The notes beneath the pieces were generated by a model that did not search any database, had not been told where the DNA came from, and worked only from the letters and a program-made list of their open reading frames with translations. Position numbers and translations under genes: made by a program. From Lysobacterales bacterium (GTDB lineage Bacteria; Pseudomonadota; Gammaproteobacteria; Xanthomonadales; SZUA-38): a DNA stretch of 64,000 nucleotides. Location of the stretch: positions 23,403 through 87,402 of the forward strand of contig JASJDM010000014.1 in NCBI GenBank assembly GCA_030065125.1, written 5' to 3'. The stretch's first letter is position 1; the number at the start of each line of letters is the position of its first letter. Positions 59,746-64,000 of this stretch are shown piece after piece.

Positions 59746-60309
59746 TTGAATCCCGGGCGCCCACACAGCCGTGGCGCCGAGGCCCTGATTGTTGGCCTGG
59801 CGCGGACCGGTGATCGGGACGCATTCGCCGAACTGGTGCGTCGGCGGCAGGGCTGGGTGCGCAACCTGATGCGCCGCCTGAGCAACGACCCTGACCTGGC
59901 CGACGACCTGTCCCAGCAGGCGTTCCTGCAGGCCTGGCGACGGATCGCGCTGCTGCGTGACTCCAGCCGGTTCGGCCCGTGGCTCAAACGCATCGCCGTC
60001 AACACCTGGCTGCAGCACATCCGCAAATCCGACGCCTTGCGGGACGCCAAAGAACACGATGACAACATCGGCGGACAAACCGAGTCTCCCGACAAGTCCC
60101 TGGACCTGGACCGTGCCTTGGCCACCCTGTCACCCCAGGAAAGAATGTGTCTGGTGCTGTCCTATCAGGAAGGTATGAGCCACAGCGAAATCTCGGACTG
60201 GCTGAAGATGCCCCTGGGTACGGTCAAGTCCCACATCCGGCGAGGCACCGGGCGCCTGAAAACCTTGCTGTCCGGCGAGGATGCCGGTGGATCGGAGAAG
60301 GTCACATGA
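59746..60309 (+). CDS. ECF sigma factor
   Basis: 187 residues. Region 2 NLMRRLSNDPDLADDLSQQAFLQAWRRIALLRDSSRFGPWLKRIAVNTWL, region 4 LSPQERMCLVLSYQEGMSHSEISDWLKMPLGTVKSHIRRGTGRLK. TTG start at 59746, immediately after the DUF6249-like stop. The stop overlaps the next gene by 4 bases. It is the third ECF sigma in the window. Confidence 0.9.
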   Translation: MNPGRPHSRGAEALIVGLARTGDRDAFAELVRRRQGWVRNLMRRLSNDPDLADDLSQQAFLQAWRRIALLRDSSRFGPWLKRIAVNTWLQHIRKSDALRDAKEHDDNIGGQTESPDKSLDLDRALATLSPQERMCLVLSYQEGMSHSEISDWLKMPLGTVKSHIRRGTGRLKTLLSGEDAGGSEKVT

Positions 60310-60644
60310 CAGAACATGAGCGCGACCCGGCACTGAGCGGCCTGTTCGCCAACGCCACCGAAGATCTGGACGGGGAATCGTTCACCCAGGCGGTCATGGA
60401 CGAAACCATCCGCCTGCGGCGCCGGCATCGCATGGGCTGGATTGCCCTCGGCGTTGTCGCCGTGCTAATGGCGTTCGTGATGCAAGACCTGGTAGTGGAC
60501 TTTTCCCAGGCCCTGGCTCACCCCCTGTTCACCATCGACCACCGCCTGATGGCTGAAATGCTGGCGCCGGTCAACAGCATTGGTGGTCTGCTGTCCATGG
60601 CGGTGCTTGCCTTGCGGCTGGCGTATCGCAGGATTTTTAACTGA
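60306..60644 (+). CDS. Small TM protein, putative anti-sigma factor
   Basis: 112 residues: charged N-terminus (HERDPALSGLFANATEDLDGESFTQAVMD, ~1-35, anti-sigma-like helix), one strong TM (about 44-62, WIALGVVAVLMAFVMQ), and a second weaker hydrophobic stretch. Coupled to the sigma gene by ATGA. It probably holds the sigma at the membrane, but no characterised ASD motif is seen. Confidence 0.65.
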   Translation: MTEHERDPALSGLFANATEDLDGESFTQAVMDETIRLRRRHRMGWIALGVVAVLMAFVMQDLVVDFSQALAHPLFTIDHRLMAEMLAPVNSIGGLLSMAVLALRLAYRRIFN

Positions 60645-60649
60645 CGGGG

Positions 60650-61165
60650 TTATCTGACGCCTCGCCGCAAACGCCGACCTGCCGCTCCCAGCAACAGCCG
60701 CGAATACAGCTTGTGGAATCCCAGCAGCAGGGTGAATGACCTGCCGAGCTCACCCTCGCTGTCAGGTTTCGGCACCACGGCAGACCCGAAGTAGAGCATG
60801 CTGCCCTCCCCCTCTCTCACCACCATGAACCAGGACCGCGTGCGGCGCTGGAAATCACACATCAGCAGCTGGTGTTCGCTGCGGGCCTCCACGGTCCAGG
60901 CGGCAAACTCGTGGCGGGCCCCGGCGGCCAGCTCACGGGCCTGCTGGTCAGTGGAGGGTCGCTTGACCATCACTGCCAGTATCAGGCGCTCCAGCTTGAA
61001 CAGCGGCGTCGTGTAAAACGCCAAAACGTACTCATCCAGGCCGACCGCAGCATCAACGGTCAGGCAAAAGCAGTCCGTGTAGGGCTGACCCGGACCCGTC
61101 CAGTCCTCGGCGTAGCGCCGCAGCAAACCCTCTGCCGGCCGCGGGCAGGGCCGGACGCGACCCAT
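60650..61165 (-). CDS. Uncharacterised protein, downstream of IorAB-type oxidase
   Basis: 171 residues, mixed alpha/beta, no signal or TM. I do not recognise it. Conserved-looking parts: YTDCFCLTVDAAVGLDEYVLAFYTTPLFKLERLIL and YFGSAVVPKPDSEGELGRSFTLLLGFHKLYSRLLLG. It starts by a 1-base overlap with the molybdenum hydroxylase large-subunit stop, so it is its operon partner and perhaps a maturation or chaperone factor. Confidence 0.6.
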   Translation of the reverse strand: MGRVRPCPRPAEGLLRRYAEDWTGPGQPYTDCFCLTVDAAVGLDEYVLAFYTTPLFKLERLILAVMVKRPSTDQQARELAAGARHEFAAWTVEARSEHQLLMCDFQRRTRSWFMVVREGEGSMLYFGSAVVPKPDSEGELGRSFTLLLGFHKLYSRLLLGAAGRRLRRGVR

Positions 61166-63405
61166 CAGACCGTCAGCGGAATCGGCAGGTGCCTGAACCG
61201 TTTGCCGGTGGCCTCATACAGGGCGTTGGCGAATGCCGGCGCGAAAGGCGGCGTTGGCGGCTCGCCGACACCCGCCGGTGGCGCGTCACTTTCAACGATA
61301 TCCACCTCGATATGCCGGGGCGCCTGGTTCATGCGGGTGACCAGGAAGTCGTTGAAATTGCCCTGGTCCACGACGCCGCTGGTGGCGGTAATCTGACCAA
61401 TGGCGCAGCTCAGGCCGTAGACGCTGCCGCCCTCGCACTGGTTGCGCACGTGATCGGTGTTGACCACGGTACCGGCGTCGATGGAGACATAAACCCCGGG
61501 GATCTGCCAGCGACCGTTTTCGTCAACGGTCACCTCCACCACCGTGGCCGCGTAGGTCAGGAACGAGCGGTGGGCGGCGATACCCAGCGCCCTGCCCTGC
61601 TGCCGCTTGCCATCCCAGTCCGCCAGTTTGGCTGCGCGCCGCACCACGTTTGACAGCCGTTCCGTGTCCACCGGGTATACATCGATGGGGTCACCGTAGT
61701 TGCCGTACTCCACCCCGGACAGATCCACCTTGCGCGGACTGCCAATCAACTGCAGCAGATAGTCCCGCGGATCGCGGTTGGCCGCCACCGCCAGTTCATG
61801 GGCAAAGGACTGCACGGCAAACGCGTGGTACACGTTGGCCACCGAGCGCAGCCAGCCAATGCGGACGTGGGCCTCAGCGTCCCCTTTCTCCAGCTGCATG
61901 CTGGGGATCTCAAACGGGTTGTCCACGAATCCCAGGTCCAGCTCGCCGGAGCTGGGGCTGTTTGCGGTGGGACTGAAGGTCGACGAAATGGTGGGGAACG
62001 TCGTTCGGTGGTGCCAGGCAACAGTATTGCCGTCCGCGTCCAGCGCCCCTTCAACGCGCTGGGCGCTGACGCTGTGGTAATAACCGTTGCGGGTGTCGTC
62101 TTCACGGCTCCACACCACCTGCACGGGACGCTTGGCCTCTCGGGCCAGCAGGGCCGCTTCCACTGAAAAATCGGGCTTGGACTTGCGGCCGAACGCGCCG
62201 CCCAGCAGGGTGACGTTGACCGTCACGTTGTCCGGCTCCAGCCCAAGCACAGCCGCCACAGTGCCGCGGGTTGCCTGGGGGGTCTGGGTGCAGGCCCAGA
62301 TTTCGATCCCGTCACCGTCCATGCGTGCCGTGGCAGCCGGGGGCTCCATGGGCGCCTGGGACAGGTGCGGCACGGTGTACTCGGCGCTGATCCGGCGGGA
62401 TGACCCGGCCAGGGCCGCTTCTATATCACCGTGTTTGCGCACCACGGTGCCCGGCTGCCGAACCGTTTCCAGCATGGATTCCCGGTACTCTTTGGAGTTG
62501 TATACCGAATTGGCGCCGTGATCCCACTCGATCAGCAGGGCGTCCCGGGCGCGAAATGCCGCCCAGGTACTGGTGGCCAATACCGCAACTCCTCCAAGTG
62601 CCTTGAATCCCGCCGGGGGCTCCAGCGCGGGCAACCGCAGCACGTCAATGACACCGGGAATCTTGCGAGCCGCGCTGTCGTCCACGGATTTAACCGTGCC
62701 GAACAGCACCGGAGGCCGCGCGATGGCGGCAAACGCCATGTCCGGCAGGCGGATGTCCCCGGCAAACATGGTTTTGCCGTGAATGACCGAATCCATCTCG
62801 ATGCTTTGCACCGCTTTGCCGATCAGTCGCCACTGGTCCCGGCTTTTCAGCCTGACGGATTCAGGGTCGGGCACCGGCAGCTTCGCGGCCAGGTCGGCCA
62901 GCTCGCTATAATCCAGGGATTTGCCGCTGGGGGTATGGGTAACCCGGTGCTGTACTGCCTCACACTCAGACGCCGGGACTTCCCAGGCCTTTGCCGCCGC
63001 CTGCACCATCAACTGGCGGGCCGCGGCGCCGGCCTGACGCAGGCGTTTCAGGTTGCGGCGCACGCTGCGCGATCCATCTGTATTCTGGTCACCATACCTG
63101 GGATGGCCGATGGCCTGTTCCACCACCACCCGGGCCCAGTCGGCCTCCATCTCGTCGGCAATGATCTGGGCAATGCTGGTGCGGATCTGCTGGCCCATCT
63201 CCGAGCGATGACAGGTCACCCTGACGGTGCCTTTCTGGTCCATGGCCACGAACAGGCTGGGCGCAAATTCCGGGCGCTCACCCCCCTGGCCGGTCACGGC
63301 GGCCAACAGGTGGCGCCCGGGCATCAGCTGCAGCGTCAGGGCCAGTCCGGAGGCCCCGGAAGCAGATGCCAGGAAGCTGCGGCGACCGCGGTCTACGCCA
63401 CTCAT
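61165..63405 (-). CDS. Molybdenum hydroxylase large subunit (IorB-like, periplasmic)
   Basis: 746 residues from ATG 63405, set by the Tat signal [12 protein letters not shown]. Xanthine dehydrogenase-type Mo-cofactor subunit: [41 protein letters not shown], and [18 protein letters not shown] with the catalytic Glu. It starts 4 bases before the small-subunit stop. Without an FAD subunit, as in isoquinoline 1-oxidoreductase and periplasmic aldehyde oxidases, electrons probably pass to a c-type cytochrome. Confidence 0.9.
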   Translation of the reverse strand: MSGVDRGRRSFLASASGASGLALTLQLMPGRHLLAAVTGQGGERPEFAPSLFVAMDQKGTVRVTCHRSEMGQQIRTSIAQIIADEMEADWARVVVEQAIGHPRYGDQNTDGSRSVRRNLKRLRQAGAAARQLMVQAAAKAWEVPASECEAVQHRVTHTPSGKSLDYSELADLAAKLPVPDPESVRLKSRDQWRLIGKAVQSIEMDSVIHGKTMFAGDIRLPDMAFAAIARPPVLFGTVKSVDDSAARKIPGVIDVLRLPALEPPAGFKALGGVAVLATSTWAAFRARDALLIEWDHGANSVYNSKEYRESMLETVRQPGTVVRKHGDIEAALAGSSRRISAEYTVPHLSQAPMEPPAATARMDGDGIEIWACTQTPQATRGTVAAVLGLEPDNVTVNVTLLGGAFGRKSKPDFSVEAALLAREAKRPVQVVWSREDDTRNGYYHSVSAQRVEGALDADGNTVAWHHRTTFPTISSTFSPTANSPSSGELDLGFVDNPFEIPSMQLEKGDAEAHVRIGWLRSVANVYHAFAVQSFAHELAVAANRDPRDYLLQLIGSPRKVDLSGVEYGNYGDPIDVYPVDTERLSNVVRRAAKLADWDGKRQQGRALGIAAHRSFLTYAATVVEVTVDENGRWQIPGVYVSIDAGTVVNTDHVRNQCEGGSVYGLSCAIGQITATSGVVDQGNFNDFLVTRMNQAPRHIEVDIVESDAPPAGVGEPPTPPFAPAFANALYEATGKRFRHLPIPLTV

Positions 63406-63854
63406 GCGGATTCTCCCGCCGCGGTTTTGATGGCGGCTCGAATCCGGGTGTAGGTCCCACATCGGCAGATGTTTCCGGACATGGCCTGGTCGATGTCGTC
63501 ATCGCTGGGGCTCGGGTTTTCAGCCAGCAGCGCCGCGGCCTGCATCATCTGGCCGCTCTGGCAGTAGCCGCACTGGGGCACGTCGTGCTTGCGCCAGGCC
63601 GCCTGGACGGGGTGCTCTTTGTCCGCACCCAGTCCTTCGATGGTGGTCACCGTTTTGTTCTCCGCCGCAGCAACCGGAATCACACAAGACCGAACGGCCT
63701 GTCCGTCCAGATGCACCGTGCAGGAGCCGCACAGGGCCTTGCCGCAGCCGTACTTGGTACCGGTCAGCCCCAGTTCGTCTCGCAGCACCCAGAGCAGCGG
63801 CGTCTGGGGATCGCCGGAAAATTCGGTGGATTTGCCGTTAATGATGACTTTCAT
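63402..63854 (-). CDS. Molybdenum hydroxylase small subunit, [2Fe-2S] (IorA-like)
   Basis: 150 residues. Plant-ferredoxin-type cluster [16 protein letters not shown] plus C at about 56, and second cluster [10 protein letters not shown] ... NICRCGTY. No Tat signal, so it is probably co-exported with the large subunit. AGGAGG lies before ATG 63854. No FAD or CoxG-type gene precedes it in the window; promoter lies just upstream (63855-63960). Confidence 0.92.
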   Translation of the reverse strand: MKVIINGKSTEFSGDPQTPLLWVLRDELGLTGTKYGCGKALCGSCTVHLDGQAVRSCVIPVAAAENKTVTTIEGLGADKEHPVQAAWRKHDVPQCGYCQSGQMMQAAALLAENPSPSDDDIDQAMSGNICRCGTYTRIRAAIKTAAGESA

Positions 63855-63972
63855 GCCGCCCCTCCTGCGGGCTGACCAGGGGAGTTGCGACTATCCCACA
63901 GCGACGGGTTTGTGGAAAGGTGGCAAAGGTCAGGCGGGCAACGCTGGGCTAACGCTGGGGTCAGAGTAAAGG

Positions 63973-64000
63973 GACAGAGTAAACCGCGGTTTACTCTGTC
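63973..64000. repeat. 28-bp perfect palindrome at the window edge
   Basis: The last 28 bases read identically on both strands; arms begin GACAGAGTAAACCG and centre on CGCG. A half-match TCAGAGTAAA occurs just before, at 63961. It may be a repeat element cut by the window boundary, or an operator/terminator-like structure of a gene further on. Confidence 0.5.

Noticed and set aside
1..64000. CRISPR arrays, rRNA, tRNA, prophage or transposase
   Set aside because: Looked for regular spaced repeats, tRNA arms and recombinase motifs; none found that could be defended.

Overview
The window is G+C-rich chromosomal DNA with dense genes, short intergenic gaps and many 4-base (ATGA/GTGA) overlaps. GreB, RecBC, ProB, DUF3313 and DUF6502 proteins, a TonB-dependent receptor and three ECF sigma factors point to a gammaproteobacterium, probably an environmental heterotroph of the Chromatiales/Xanthomonadales type (the repeated PGHGI-type C-terminal domains fit Wenzhouxiangella-like genomes). 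No rRNA, tRNA, CRISPR array, prophage or transposase was seen, so this placement is inference.

Region by region. 1-10 kb: proB, greB and a DUF2520 dehydrogenase-like gene, small stand-alone genes (NTF2-like, EF-hand, gamma-glutamylcyclotransferase, lytic transglycosylase, family 2 glycosyltransferase), then a SpoIIE-type phosphatase receptor paired with a degenerate P-loop protein, and a class III aminotransferase. 10-16.6 kb: recC-recB without recD. 16.9-21 kb: tandem DUF6502 genes divergent from a secreted Cys-rich protein, a persulfide-type ArsR repressor, a class II aldolase-like protein and a rhodanese with a palindromic promoter. 21-24 kb: ECF sigma / HEAT-repeat putative anti-sigma / two DUF4097 proteins, read leftward. 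24-28 kb: short PRPP synthetase, EAL phosphodiesterase, methyltransferase, ChaC-like and YciI-like genes. 28.1-28.8 kb: an intergenic array of hairpins that includes a three-hairpin dispersed repeat, with a third copy at 59.05 kb.

28.8-44 kb: two giant secreted BNR/sortilin-like proteins, a membrane-anchored LuxR-type regulator, DUF4199 and DUF3313 proteins, psuG without psuK, a gluzincin peptidase, fasciclin + ECF sigma + RskA-type anti-sigma, a large lytic transglycosylase and a leucine dehydrogenase. 45-49.9 kb: a stretch less G+C-rich than its surroundings, with long non-coding gaps, an ABC1/UbiB-like kinase, an ATC-hydrolase-family protein, a Tat-exported Rieske-like protein lacking one cluster ligand, and a GNAT acetyltransferase; it may be acquired DNA.

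50-59 kb: a coherent uptake and catabolic locus. A leftward operon (TonB-dependent receptor, HyuA, HyuB, EthD-like) faces a rightward XRE-cupin regulator, a divergent cyclophilin-like protein and an MFS transporter across a compact head-to-head promoter region. It probably imports and hydrolyses a cyclic amide or oxoproline-like compound. 59.3-60.6 kb: a third ECF sigma operon. 60.6-63.9 kb: a periplasmic two-subunit molybdenum hydroxylase (IorAB type) with a downstream unknown gene. The window ends on a long perfect palindrome.
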